Notes: generated from the sequence alone by a model not told the origin. A stretch of DNA of 49,191 bases from LB3-1 sp036401895 (GCA_036401895.1 DASWTW010000461.1:1-49191); one strand, 5' to 3'; counted from the stretch's first letter, positions 8,749 to 15,950 are shown. Numbers and translations: made by a program.

Positions 8749-8905
8749 CAAGTACCGCTACTCCCTTCTCCTGTCGCAACGGGAGAAGGGTTGGGGATGA
8801 GGGCCTGTTCAAGAACAAAAGCTCAAACGATCAAGAAACATTCTGATCCTTTGTTCCTTCGCCCAGAGGGCACCCGCCTTGTTCCTTTGTTTCCCTACCG
8901 GCCAG
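8749..8905. repeat. Composite of dispersed intergenic repeats between lutC and rhaD
   Basis: The gap between lutC and rhaD holds three repeat types and no gene. At 8750-8806 is a stem-loop of the form ctcccttctcctgtcgcaac, then gggagaaggg, then ttggggatgagggcc. At 8861-8877 is gcccagagggcacccgc, flanked by ttgttcctt and cttgttccttt. A second ggggatgag-like end lies at about 8905. The same pieces reappear, in another order, inside the NRPS1 coding sequence at 25843-26000. Confidence 0.7.
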
Positions 8906-8942
8906 GGATGAGGGCCAGAACAAACCAACGGAGAAGCAAACC

Positions 8943-9767
8943 ATGGCGTTGGATCAACCTTTTCCTGATCTCGAAGAATTGCTGGTCACGATCGGCACGG
9001 CGGGCCAGCGGCTGGGCGGCATCAATGCCAGCGAAGGCGCGGCCGGCAATATCTCGATCGTGATCGGCTGGCCGCTTGAGGTGCGCCGCCGCTTCCCGAT
9101 CAGCGAGCCCTTTGAGCTGCCGCTGCCAGCTCCCGCGCTGGCCGGCCACCTGGTGATCGTCACCGGCTCCGGGCGGCGGCTGCGCGATATTCACCAGGAC
9201 CCGGCCGCGAATCTGGCGGTAGTCATGATCGATGCGGACGGCCAGACCGCACGGCTGCACACCTCGCCGCGCCGCCTGTTCGAGCGCCCGACCAGCGAGT
9301 TCAACTCGCATCTCGCCGTCCACAACGATCAGATAGCGCGCACGGGCACCAACTTTCACGCGCTGATCCACGCCCAGCCGCCGCATCTCACGTATCTGAG
9401 CCATATTGCGGACTACCGCAACCAGGCCTATCTCAATCGCCACCTCATGCGCTGGGAGCCCGAGACGATCGTCAATCTGCCGGAAGGCATCGGCGTGCTG
9501 CCCTACAAGCTGCCCGGCTCTCCGGCGATGATGGAGGCCAACGTTGAGGGGCTGCGCGAATATCGCGTGGTGGTGTGGAGCAAGCACGGCGTGATGGCGC
9601 GCTCGGATCTGTCGGTCACGCGCGCGGCCGATCGCATCGAGTACGCCGAGACCGCCGCGCTCTACGAGTATATGAATCTGGTCAACGGCAATCGCGCCGA
9701 TGGCTTGACCGAGGATGAGCTGCGTGAGGTGGTGCAGGCATTCAACGTGCCGACCACACTGGTATAA
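8943..9767 (+). CDS. rhaD: Rhamnulose-1-phosphate aldolase (RhaD type)
   Basis: A 274-residue class II aldolase that matches E. coli RhaD in pattern and length: LVIVTGSGRRLRDIHQDPAANLAVV near residue 68, the catalytic glutamate in PTSEFNSHL, the metal region IHAQPPHLTYLSH near residue 141, PEGIGVLPYKLPGS, and the third metal histidine in WSKHGVMARS. It cleaves rhamnulose-1-phosphate to DHAP and L-lactaldehyde. In E. coli the metal pair is HCH; here it reads HAQ, so the second histidine is a glutamine. This may change metal affinity or activity. An aldolase domain already exists in rhaEW, so the role is redundant or shifted. A GGAGAAG Shine-Dalgarno precedes the ATG, and rhaB starts 5 bases after the stop. 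Confidence 0.88.
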   Translation: MALDQPFPDLEELLVTIGTAGQRLGGINASEGAAGNISIVIGWPLEVRRRFPISEPFELPLPAPALAGHLVIVTGSGRRLRDIHQDPAANLAVVMIDADGQTARLHTSPRRLFERPTSEFNSHLAVHNDQIARTGTNFHALIHAQPPHLTYLSHIADYRNQAYLNRHLMRWEPETIVNLPEGIGVLPYKLPGSPAMMEANVEGLREYRVVVWSKHGVMARSDLSVTRAADRIEYAETAALYEYMNLVNGNRADGLTEDELREVVQAFNVPTTLV

Positions 9768-9772
9768 GCGCT

Positions 9773-11269
9773 ATGAGCCAGACAACTAACTTTCTCGCGA
9801 TCGATATTGGCGCGTCCAGTGGGCGGGTGATGCTCGGGCGCTGGGACGGCCAGCGCTTCGATCTCCATGAGCTGCATCGCTTCCCAAACATTCCGCTGGA
9901 AGAGCGCGACAGCCTGCGCTGGAATGTCCAGCAGCTCTGGCACGAGATCAAAGCCGGCATTCGCGCCTACGCCACGCAGCATGACGAGCCGCTGGCTGGG
10001 ATCGGCATCGATACCTGGGCCGTGGACTACGGGCTGCTGGACGCAGCCGGAAATCTGCTGGGCAATCCGCACCACTACCGCGACCGGCGCACGGTGGGCG
10101 TGCCGCAGCAGGTCGATCGACGGATTCCGCCGCAGCGGCTGTACGAGCAGACCGGCATGCAGCGGCTGCCGTTCAACACGCTCTACCAGCTCTTCAGCAT
10201 GCAGCAGCGCCACGATCCGCAGCTCGCCGCCGCCGACACGCTCCTGCTGATGCCGGATCTGTTCCACTACTGGCTGACCGGCCGCAAAGTCGCCGAGTAC
10301 ACCAACGCCACCACAACCGAGTTCTTCGACGCGCGGCAGCGCCACTGGGCGACCGATCTGCTCCAAGCGCTGGATCTGCCCACCCGCATCCTCCCGCAGA
10401 TCGTGGAGCCGGGCACCGTGCTGGGCGATATGCTGCCGGAGGTGCGTGCCGAGATCGGGCTTCAGCGCGCGGTCCAGGTGATCGCCAGCGCCAGCCACGA
10501 TACCGCCAGCGCCGTCGCGGCCATCCCCGAGCTGGACGAGCGCAGCGCGTATATCAGCAGCGGCACATGGAGCCTGGTCGGCATCGAGACGCCCGCGCCG
10601 ATTCTGACCGAGGAGGCGCGGCTGCTCAGCTTCACCAACGAGGGCGGCGTGGGCGCGACGATCCGCTTTCTCAAGAACGTCGGCGGGCTGTGGCTGCTTC
10701 AAGAGTGCCAGCGCCAGTGGCAGCGCGAGGGCCAGAGCTTTACGTGGCCGCAGCTGATCACGCAGGCCGAGGCGGCAACACCGCTGCGTAGCCTGGTCGA
10801 TCCCGACGCGCCCGACTTCTTGAATCCGGGCGACATGCCCGCCGCGATCCGCGCCTACTGCCGCCGCACCAGCCAGCCCGAGCCCGCAACCGTGGGCGCG
10901 CTGGTCCGCTGCTGCCTGGAAAGTCTGGCGCTGAAATATCGCTGGGTGGTGGAAAAGCTGGAAGAGCTGAGCGGGCGCAAGCTCGACACGATCCGCATTG
11001 TCGGCGGTGGAAGCCAGAACCGGCTGCTCTGCCAGCTCACCGCCGACGCCTGCCGACGCCGCGTCGTCGCCGGGCCGGTGGAGGCGACCGCTCTCGGCAA
11101 CATTCTGGTGCAGGCCGTGGCGCTGGGCCAGATCGGCAGCATCGCCGCCGGCCGTGCCGCCGTTGCCGCCTCGGAGGAGCGCGCCAGCTTCGAGCCGCAG
11201 CCGTCCGGCGACTGGGACGCCGCGATCGTCGGCTTCGATGCGCTGGTGGCGTCGGGAATCGATCGTTGA
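9773..11269 (+). CDS. rhaB: Rhamnulokinase
   Basis: FGGY-family sugar kinase of 498 residues, as expected for RhaB. It phosphorylates L-rhamnulose with ATP to rhamnulose-1-phosphate, the substrate of both aldolases here. Visible features are the N-terminal phosphate loop IDIGASSGRVMLG, the substrate region GIDTWAVDYGLLD near residue 80, HHYRDRRT, MPDLFHYWLTG, the second-domain SHDTASAVAA and SSGTWSLVG motifs, and the adenosine motif RIVGGGSQNRLLCQ near residue 407. It is the last gene of the rhamnose operon; I see no clear factor-independent terminator in the 116 bases after it. No transcription regulator for the operon lies in this window. Confidence 0.96.
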   Translation: MSQTTNFLAIDIGASSGRVMLGRWDGQRFDLHELHRFPNIPLEERDSLRWNVQQLWHEIKAGIRAYATQHDEPLAGIGIDTWAVDYGLLDAAGNLLGNPHHYRDRRTVGVPQQVDRRIPPQRLYEQTGMQRLPFNTLYQLFSMQQRHDPQLAAADTLLLMPDLFHYWLTGRKVAEYTNATTTEFFDARQRHWATDLLQALDLPTRILPQIVEPGTVLGDMLPEVRAEIGLQRAVQVIASASHDTASAVAAIPELDERSAYISSGTWSLVGIETPAPILTEEARLLSFTNEGGVGATIRFLKNVGGLWLLQECQRQWQREGQSFTWPQLITQAEAATPLRSLVDPDAPDFLNPGDMPAAIRAYCRRTSQPEPATVGALVRCCLESLALKYRWVVEKLEELSGRKLDTIRIVGGGSQNRLLCQLTADACRRRVVAGPVEATALGNILVQAVALGQIGSIAAGRAAVAASEERASFEPQPSGDWDAAIVGFDALVASGIDR

Positions 11270-11302
11270 GGCAGAACATAAACATCGGGCTATGCAAGCA
11301 GC

Positions 11303-11330
11303 TTGACGCATCGCTCTTAGCCTGTACAAA
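11303..11330 (+). promoter_or_regulatory. Possible sigma-70-type promoter before the DUF2281 gene
   Basis: TTGACG (11303-11308) and TACAAA (11325-11330) are separated by 16 bases, giving a start near 11337. The inverted repeat at 11349-11374 lies just downstream. Confidence 0.4.
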
Positions 11331-11348
11331 TTTGCGTTTGACGGTACA

Positions 11349-11374
11349 CTTATCGTTGGACGGACAACGATAAG
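11349..11374. promoter_or_regulatory. Perfect inverted repeat overlapping the DUF2281 ribosome-binding site
   Basis: The arms cttatcgttg and caacgataag are perfect 10-base complements around a 6-base loop (gacgga). The right arm runs into the AAGGAG Shine-Dalgarno (11372-11377) of the next gene. It may be an operator for autoregulation or an RNA hairpin that hides the ribosome-binding site. Confidence 0.6.
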
Positions 11375-11385
11375 GAGCAGGGCTT

Positions 11386-11604
11386 ATGAGCACAGCAACA
11401 AAACCGCTCGCCGAGTTGGTCCAGGAGCTTCCACCAGATGCGCAGGCGGAAGTCCGCGATTTTGTTGAGTTTTTATTAGCCAAACGATCGCGCACACCCG
11501 TACAGAAGCTACGGCAAGATTGGGCGGGTGTGCTACAGGATGTGCGCGACCAATATACAGCCCTTGAGCTACAACAAAAAGCCCTGGACTGGCGAGGCGA
11601 CTAA
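11386..11604 (+). CDS. DUF2281-type antitoxin-like protein, toxin partner missing
   Basis: A 72-residue protein, MSTATKPLAELVQELPPDAQAEVRDFVEFLLAKR at the start, matching the DUF2281/VapB-like family by its ELPPDAQAEVRDFVEFLL block. Proteins of this kind usually precede a PIN-domain toxin gene in a coupled pair. Here the stop overlaps an ATG in a TAATG junction (11602-11606), and the new frame begins MYL, as many PIN toxins do. It ends after 18 codons and runs into unrelated sequence, a copied fragment of the MoaD-like gene. This looks like an antitoxin whose toxin was deleted. Function as an antitoxin is inferred from the family. The inverted repeat upstream suggests autoregulation. Confidence 0.7.
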   Translation: MSTATKPLAELVQELPPDAQAEVRDFVEFLLAKRSRTPVQKLRQDWAGVLQDVRDQYTALELQQKALDWRGD

Positions 11605-11623
11605 TGTACCTCACTGTAGTGGA

Positions 11624-11664
11624 TCAGCCGCCGGAGACCGTGTGCAAAATATGCACCTGATCGC
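11624..11664 (-). pseudogene. Fragment copied from the 3' end of the MoaD-like gene
   Basis: These 41 bases match 12211-12251, the last codons of the MoaD-like gene, in the same orientation with 37 identities by eye. Similarity ends sharply on both sides. Read on the minus strand the fragment encodes a TVSGG-stop end like the AVSGG-stop of the intact gene. It is too short to function and marks a past duplication or deletion next to the orphan antitoxin. Confidence 0.65.
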
Positions 11665-11757
11665 TCTGTCGCGGCAAGACGGGCCAGCTGCGCTGTTCCG
11701 TGGTACACTGTAGCGCAGGTAGAAACGCTCTACCACACAATCCAGCCTATCAAAGGC

Positions 11758-11810
11758 TCTGCCGGGACGACCCGACGCAGACTATGTTGATGAAGGGGAC
11801 GACCTCTTCA
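11758..11810 (+). promoter_or_regulatory. Guanidine-II (mini-ykkC) riboswitch upstream of sugE
   Basis: Two hairpins each present an ACGA tetraloop. P1 is 11758-11781: tctgc and cggg pair with cccg and gcaga across a 2-base bulge, loop 11767-11770. P2 is 11791-11810: tgaagggg pairs with cctcttca with one G-U, loop 11799-11802. A 9-base linker separates them, and the AAGGGG Shine-Dalgarno (11811-11816) follows P2 directly, 10 bases before the sugE ATG. Paired hairpins with ACGR loops just before the ribosome-binding site of a SugE-family gene are the definition of the guanidine-II class. In that class guanidinium joins the loops and frees the ribosome-binding site, so the gene should be switched on by guanidine. 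Confidence 0.92.
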
Positions 11811-11826
11811 AAGGGGAATACATAGC

Positions 11827-12147
11827 ATGGCGTGGGGTATTCTTTTTGTCGCCGGGCTGCTCGAAATGGCCTGGGCAGTGCTCTTGAAGCAGTCCGAAGG
11901 ATTTACCCGGCCTATCCCGACGATCGGCTTTGTCGTCAGCCTCTTTCTGAGCATGTTTCTGCTGGCACAGGCGCTCAAAACGCTGCCGGTTGGGACTGCC
12001 TACGCCGTCTGGACGGGGATCGGCGCTGCGGGAACGGCGATTGTCGGGATGCTCTGGCTCGGCGAGTCGCGGGACATTCTGAAGCTGGTCTCGCTGGTGA
12101 TGCTGGTCGCGGGCATTATCGGGCTACGGGTTACAAGCAGCCACTAA
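11827..12147 (+). CDS. sugE: Guanidinium exporter, SMR family (Gdx/SugE)
   Basis: A 106-residue four-helix small multidrug resistance protein. The first helix (AWGILFVAGLLEMAWAVLLKQSEGF) carries the essential membrane glutamate, Glu13. Later signatures are the helix 3 segment LPVGTAYAVWTGIGAAGTAIVG (about 57-78) and a short GESRD turn before helix 4. It works as an antiparallel dimer that exchanges guanidinium for protons. The LPVGTAYAVWTGIG pattern and the guanidine-II riboswitch immediately upstream both favour the Gdx (guanidinium) subtype over a broad drug-export subtype. It is monocistronic, with a clear terminator hairpin 9 bases after the stop. Confidence 0.95.
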   Translation: MAWGILFVAGLLEMAWAVLLKQSEGFTRPIPTIGFVVSLFLSMFLLAQALKTLPVGTAYAVWTGIGAAGTAIVGMLWLGESRDILKLVSLVMLVAGIIGLRVTSSH

Positions 12148-12155
12148 TGTTGATT

Positions 12156-12181
12156 AGGGTGAGATAGTCATATCTCACCCT
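12156..12181. terminator. Terminator hairpin between sugE and the MoaD-like gene
   Basis: The arms agggtgagata and tatctcaccct are perfect 11-base complements around loop gtca. A short T-rich stretch follows (gatcgcttt). It sits between convergent genes and probably serves both directions. Confidence 0.8.
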
Positions 12182-12210
12182 GATCGCTTTAAACCTGTAT
12201 CGAATGCAGC

Positions 12211-12486
12211 TCAGCCGCCGGAGACCGCCTGCAAAACATGCACCTGGTCGCCGGGCCGCAGCGGCATGTCGAGCGACTCCAGCCAGGCGATATTGTCGCT
12301 GTTGTAGTAGATCAGCACATGCTGGCGCAGCCGGCCCTGCTCGTCGTACATGTGGATGCGTAGCAGCGGGTATTGATCGAACAGGTTCTTGAGCACCTCG
12401 TTGAGCGTTGTGCCGCTGATCGTCAGGCAGCGCCGGCCGCCGACGCTGTCGCGCAGCAGGCCCGGTACGTTGACGCGAATCTGCAT
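12211..12486 (-). CDS. MoaD/ThiS-family ubiquitin-like sulfur carrier protein
   Basis: A 91-residue beta-grasp protein. It begins MQIRVNVPGLLRDSVGG and ends in the diglycine tail AVSGG, which in this family is adenylated and thiocarboxylated to carry sulfur. LNEVLKNLFDQYP and RPGDQVHVLQAVSGG are typical ThiS/MoaD blocks. I chose ATG 12486 (a GAGGAGCA Shine-Dalgarno lies upstream); the frame stays open into the previous gene. It follows the BNR-repeat gene on the same strand by 37 bases, and such pairs recur in bacteria without a known joint role. No molybdopterin or thiamine genes are nearby, so its pathway cannot be told. A 41-base copy of its 3' end lies at 11624-11664. Confidence 0.85.
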   Translation of the reverse strand: MQIRVNVPGLLRDSVGGRRCLTISGTTLNEVLKNLFDQYPLLRIHMYDEQGRLRQHVLIYYNSDNIAWLESLDMPLRPGDQVHVLQAVSGG

Positions 12487-12523
12487 AGATTGCTCCTCAT
12501 GCCCTGGCTCTTGCGCCCGTCGA

Positions 12524-13609
12524 TCAATCAACGATCCAGGTTTTGACGCTGGTGATGCGCGGCAGCTGGCCCGGCAGCTGATCCCACGTCTCGCCCTCGT
12601 CGATCGAGTAGAAGACCTCGCCCATATTCGTACCGAAGTAGACGCCCGACGACTCCAGCCCATCGGCATCCAGTGCATCGCGCAGCACACCCGTGAAGCG
12701 CGGCTCATCGGGCAGGCCACGTCCGGCGACATGCCAGCTTGCGCCGCGATCCTCCGAGCGATACACGCGCAGGTGGCCATCTTTGACATAGCGCTGCTCA
12801 TCGCTCTCCAGCGGGATCAGAAACAGCTTGCCCGACGGCGTGACGCACAGCGGAAAGCCAAACGTTTCGGGAGGCAGCCCCTCGTCGCTCGGCGACCAGG
12901 AGTCGCCGGCATCACTAGATTTGAAGACACCGCCGTGAAACTGCATGTACAGCGTGCTGGAGTCGTCGGGATCGAGCACCATTTTATGCACGCAGCGGCC
13001 GACGCTGGTATCGGCCATTCCGGTCGGGATCTCCGGCAGGCCGTTGTTGCAGACCTTCCAGCTCGCGCCGCCGTCGTCGCTGCGGAACGCGCCAGCAGCC
13101 GAGATGCCGACCCACAGTCGCTGCGCGTTGTTGGGATCGACCAGGATCGTGTGCAAGCAAAGGCCACCGCCGCCGGGAAACCACGCCGGGCGGGAAGGAT
13201 GCTGCGTCAGGCCGCTTAGCTCGGCCCAGGTCTCGCCGCGATCATGGCTGACAAACAGCCCGGCATCCTGCACACCAGCGTAGAGTGTCTCCGGCTGTGA
13301 GGCATGGCCCGGCACGATCTGCCAGATCCGCTTCAGGCTGAAGCCGCTTTCTTTGGTGTACTGCGGACTACCGGACAGCTCCGTCCAGGTTTCGCCAAAA
13401 TCCTCGCTGACGCGGACCGTGGGGCCGTACACAAAATGCCCGGTCCCGGCATAGATCCGCTGCCCGTTGCGGCTGTCGCCCAGCAGGCTGTAGATCTCCC
13501 ACCCGGCCAGATGCGGCCCTGTCATGTGCCAGGAGCGGCGCTGCGAATCGGAGTGAAAGAAAAAGGCGCCTTTGGTCGTACCCACCAACAGCACAATGCG
13601 GCTCGGCAT
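12524..13609 (-). CDS. BNR/sialidase-like beta-propeller repeat protein
   Basis: A 361-residue protein built of repeated Asp-box units: SEDFGETWTEL, SHDRGETWAEL, SDDGGASWKV, SSDAGDSWSP, SEDRGASWHV and SIDEGETWDQL, spaced roughly every 50-60 residues. These mark a six- or seven-bladed beta-propeller as in sialidase-like and photosystem-assembly (Ycf48-like) proteins. There is no signal peptide; the protein starts MPSRIVLLVGTTKGAFFF, suggesting a cytoplasmic location. The ATG at 13609 has an AAGGAG Shine-Dalgarno 7 bases upstream; the frame is open further, into the divergent promoter region. Catalytic sialidase residues are not evident, so an enzymatic role should not be assumed. It is followed by the MoaD-like gene, probably as one transcript. 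Confidence 0.85.
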   Translation of the reverse strand: MPSRIVLLVGTTKGAFFFHSDSQRRSWHMTGPHLAGWEIYSLLGDSRNGQRIYAGTGHFVYGPTVRVSEDFGETWTELSGSPQYTKESGFSLKRIWQIVPGHASQPETLYAGVQDAGLFVSHDRGETWAELSGLTQHPSRPAWFPGGGGLCLHTILVDPNNAQRLWVGISAAGAFRSDDGGASWKVCNNGLPEIPTGMADTSVGRCVHKMVLDPDDSSTLYMQFHGGVFKSSDAGDSWSPSDEGLPPETFGFPLCVTPSGKLFLIPLESDEQRYVKDGHLRVYRSEDRGASWHVAGRGLPDEPRFTGVLRDALDADGLESSGVYFGTNMGEVFYSIDEGETWDQLPGQLPRITSVKTWIVD

Positions 13610-13654
13610 GGATCTGCTCCTTTCAACGATCGCTTGAAGGATGTTCAGCCGAGT

Positions 13655-13672
13655 ATAGTACATATGTACTAT
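13655..13672. promoter_or_regulatory. 18-base perfect palindrome in a divergent promoter region
   Basis: The sequence atagtacatatgtactat is identical to its reverse complement. It lies midway between the divergent BNR-repeat (-) and MBL (+) genes. A second pair, cgcttga (13631-13637) and tcaagcg (13677-13683), flanks it. This is the form of a dimeric repressor operator able to control both genes. Confidence 0.65.
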
Positions 13673-13733
13673 TCGCTCAAGCGTTTTGCCGGTATTGCTA
13701 AGATGAGCGCACATACATGAAGGAGAGCGAAAC

Positions 13734-14408
13734 GTGATGCGCGTCATGCAGGTTGCGCCGGGAGTACATTTGCTGGGCGGCTTTCCACCCTACGCGATCA
13801 ACGCCTATCTGATCGACGATGTGCTGCTCGACGCCGGGACGCGCTTTGCGTATCCGCTGCTGATCTGGCAGCTGCGCCGCTTCCGGCTGCGCGCCCACGC
13901 GCTCACCCACGCGCACCCCGATCATTGTGGCGCGAGTCACGCGCTCTGCTCGCGATGGAACCTGCCGCTGTGGTGCCCTGACGCCGACGCCCAGGCACTG
14001 GAGCGCGGCACAACCGAGGAGCTGCTGCCGCCTTCGCCGTCGAACCGCCTGCTGAACGCCGTGTTTGGCGGGCCGCCGCACCCGGTTACACGCATCTTGA
14101 ACGGAGGCGATGTGATCGGCTCGTTTGAGGTAATTCACACGCCGGGGCACACGCCGGGACATAGCGCGCTGTGGCGGGCTGCGGATCGCACGCTGATTCT
14201 GGGCGATGTGCTGGCGAACGCCCACCCGATCACGCAGCGCCCTGGCTTACGTGAGCCCGCGCGCCGCTTCACCCTCGATCCGGCACAGAATCGCCGCTCG
14301 GCGCGCATGCTGGCGCAGCTTCAGCCGCGTCTGGTCTGCTTTGGCCACGGTCCGCCCCTGCGCGATGCGGCTCAATTCCAGAACTTTGTCGAGCGGCTGC
14401 CCGACTAG
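13734..14408 (+). CDS. MBL-fold metallo-hydrolase
   Basis: A 224-residue metallo-beta-lactamase-fold protein. The metal motif HAHPDHCG is near residue 60. Further ligands are the His in HTPGHTPGHSALW near residue 141, the Asp in LILGDVLAN near residue 158, and a C-terminal FGHGPPL histidine near residue 205. The layout fits a glyoxalase II-like or general thioester/lactone hydrolase; the substrate is unknown. The start is GTG 13734 or ATG 13737, both after an AGGAG Shine-Dalgarno at 13721-13725. It is divergent from the BNR gene across a palindromic operator-like site, and its stop overlaps by 4 bases the stop end of the convergent membrane protein gene. Confidence 0.9.
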   Translation: MMRVMQVAPGVHLLGGFPPYAINAYLIDDVLLDAGTRFAYPLLIWQLRRFRLRAHALTHAHPDHCGASHALCSRWNLPLWCPDADAQALERGTTEELLPPSPSNRLLNAVFGGPPHPVTRILNGGDVIGSFEVIHTPGHTPGHSALWRAADRTLILGDVLANAHPITQRPGLREPARRFTLDPAQNRRSARMLAQLQPRLVCFGHGPPLRDAAQFQNFVERLPD

Positions 14409-14740
14409 GTGCGGCGCTGTTCCAGCAGCAGCAGCGCGAGCAGCACGACCTCATTGAGCTTGTTGAGATAGCCGATCAAGATTCGCGAGCCGAACGCCAG
14501 CCATAGCCCGATCGTCAGCAGCGTATAGCCGATCAGCAGCCAGCGAATCTGCCGCCGGTAGGGAGCCAGCATCGGGATCGGCAGGTAGAGCGCGCCCAGC
14601 AGCACAAGATAGCCCAGGCCGTTGAGGATGAAAACCGGGTCGGGGAACAGCAGCGAAATATGCGTGAGCGCCGTCGCCACCGTCAGCACGATAATGCCGG
14701 CGCGGATCAGTCCATCCGTCGAAGAACGCTGCGTAACCAT
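14405..14740 (-). CDS. Small four-helix integral membrane protein, unknown function
   Basis: I do not recognise a named family. The protein has 111 residues and about four hydrophobic segments: LIRAGIIVLTVATALTHISLLF, FILNGLGYLVLLGALYL, IRWLLIGYTLLTIGLWLAF and LNEVVLLALLLLE. Charged residues lie mainly in the short loops and the tail. Small membrane proteins of this shape are common in Chloroflexota and Actinobacteria. A good Shine-Dalgarno (AAGGAG, 6 bases before ATG 14740) supports translation. Its end overlaps the MBL gene on the other strand. Nothing around it points to a role. Confidence 0.7.
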   Translation of the reverse strand: MVTQRSSTDGLIRAGIIVLTVATALTHISLLFPDPVFILNGLGYLVLLGALYLPIPMLAPYRRQIRWLLIGYTLLTIGLWLAFGSRILIGYLNKLNEVVLLALLLLEQRRT

Positions 14741-14959
14741 AAGCTGCTCCTTAGCTGCAACAATTATGCAGAAAGATTATCTAAGCAAGATACGAAGTAA
14801 CAGCTTTGAATGCATCGCTGTACTTCCAAATACAGATACAGCGACCAAAAGATCGGTGATCGAGAGAATCAAATCAGTGCTGAGATGCGAGGGTTGGGTG
14901 GAGCACTTTTCTACGATATGTTGTGCGGTAACTTCACCGAGATTTAGAGGCCATCCTGC
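14741..14959. other. Relatively AT-rich intergenic stretch, no gene recognised
   Basis: The gap between the membrane protein and the luciferase-like gene is visibly lower in GC than the rest of the window. Short open frames exist on the plus strand but none has a ribosome-binding site or family resemblance. It may be a decayed insertion. Confidence 0.4.
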
Positions 14960-15937
14960 TTACGGCTCCGTGTTCACTGCTGGCAACACCGCATTGACGA
15001 GCAGTTCGAGCGTGGTTAACTCGGGAAACCCACCACAGTCCAACATGAAATAGCTCACACCGAGATCGATGAACTGGCGCATCTGGTCTACAAGTTGCTC
15101 TGGCGTACCAACAAAGCCGAAATCATCGTCAGAGCTGCTGCTGTAGCGGTCTCCAGCAAGCCGTTCGGCTTCCGCTTGCGTGGGCGCGCATGCACAGCCG
15201 CCCACCCATGAGCGCCGCACAGTTGTCGGATCGCGGCCCACGTCGGCACACGCTTGCGCAAACTCCGCAACCATCCGGCGGTAGCTCGCGATCCCGGTGG
15301 ACGATACATTCCACCAGTCGGCATACTTCGCGGTCAGGCGCAACATCTTCGGCCGGAATGCGCCTACCATGATCGGTGGAATTGGATTTGGTTTTGGCTC
15401 ACAATGGGCTTCGACGACCTGGTAATATTTCCCCTTGAAGGTCGCCTGCTCTTCCGTCCACAACGCCTTAATAATCTGCAAAGCCTCTTCAAGCTGCGCA
15501 ACTCGCACGCCGTCGGGCGGAAAGTCGTAGCCATAGGCGGTGTATTCCTCCTCGTTCCACCCCGCGCCGATGCCGAGAATAAATCGTCCACTGCTCAAGA
15601 ATTGGAACGTTGCGCCCATTTTCGCGAGCAGTGCCGGGTTGCGAAACGATTGGCACACCACGGTATGGCCAAACTTAAGGCGTGGGTGGAGCGCGGCCAT
15701 GTAGGAGAGCGTGGTGAACGCTTCTAGTACGTCGGCGGCACCGAACTGCAAATGGTCGATCAGCCACGCCGAGTCAAAATGGCCCTCGACCAGCGTGAGA
15801 GCCTGGTTCAGGTCGTGAACAAAAGTGGATCGGTGCTCTTTGCTGAGAAAGTCACCAGGCATGCAGAAACCAAATTGGATGTGTGCCACCACGCCCCCTT
15901 TTACGCCAAGTCGGATTCGCCCATCTGCGTTGTCCAT
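14960..15937 (-). CDS. Luciferase-like (LLM class) flavin- or F420-dependent oxidoreductase
   Basis: A TIM-barrel oxidoreductase of up to 325 residues. Family blocks are FGFCMPGDF at the start, LTLVEGHFDSAWLIDHLQF, FGHTVVCQSFRNPALLAKM, SSGRFILGIGAGWNEEEY (cofactor-binding region), ALWTEEQATFKGKYY, and PIMVGAFRPKMLRLTAKYADWWN. It resembles F420-dependent LLM enzymes in general; the substrate is not predictable. The annotated ATG at 15937 lies inside a 16-base palindrome and gives an N-terminal extension of about 16 residues before homology begins. GTG at 15892 or 15889 gives a more typical protein and would leave the palindrome as an upstream operator. Its codon use is less GC-biased than that of its neighbours. 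Confidence 0.88.
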   Translation of the reverse strand: MDNADGRIRLGVKGGVVAHIQFGFCMPGDFLSKEHRSTFVHDLNQALTLVEGHFDSAWLIDHLQFGAADVLEAFTTLSYMAALHPRLKFGHTVVCQSFRNPALLAKMGATFQFLSSGRFILGIGAGWNEEEYTAYGYDFPPDGVRVAQLEEALQIIKALWTEEQATFKGKYYQVVEAHCEPKPNPIPPIMVGAFRPKMLRLTAKYADWWNVSSTGIASYRRMVAEFAQACADVGRDPTTVRRSWVGGCACAPTQAEAERLAGDRYSSSSDDDFGFVGTPEQLVDQMRQFIDLGVSYFMLDCGGFPELTTLELLVNAVLPAVNTEP

Positions 15938-15950
15938 AGCATATGCTATG
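15935..15950. promoter_or_regulatory. 16-base perfect palindrome at the start of the LLM oxidoreductase gene
   Basis: The sequence catagcatatgctatg equals its reverse complement. It overlaps or just precedes the gene start and shares an atag..catatg..ctat layout with the palindrome at 13655-13672, suggesting related operators. Confidence 0.55.

Noticed and set aside
14622..15053. Possible gene in the AT-richer gap before the LLM oxidoreductase
   Set aside because: It runs into the coding regions on both sides, has no ribosome-binding site and no family resemblance.
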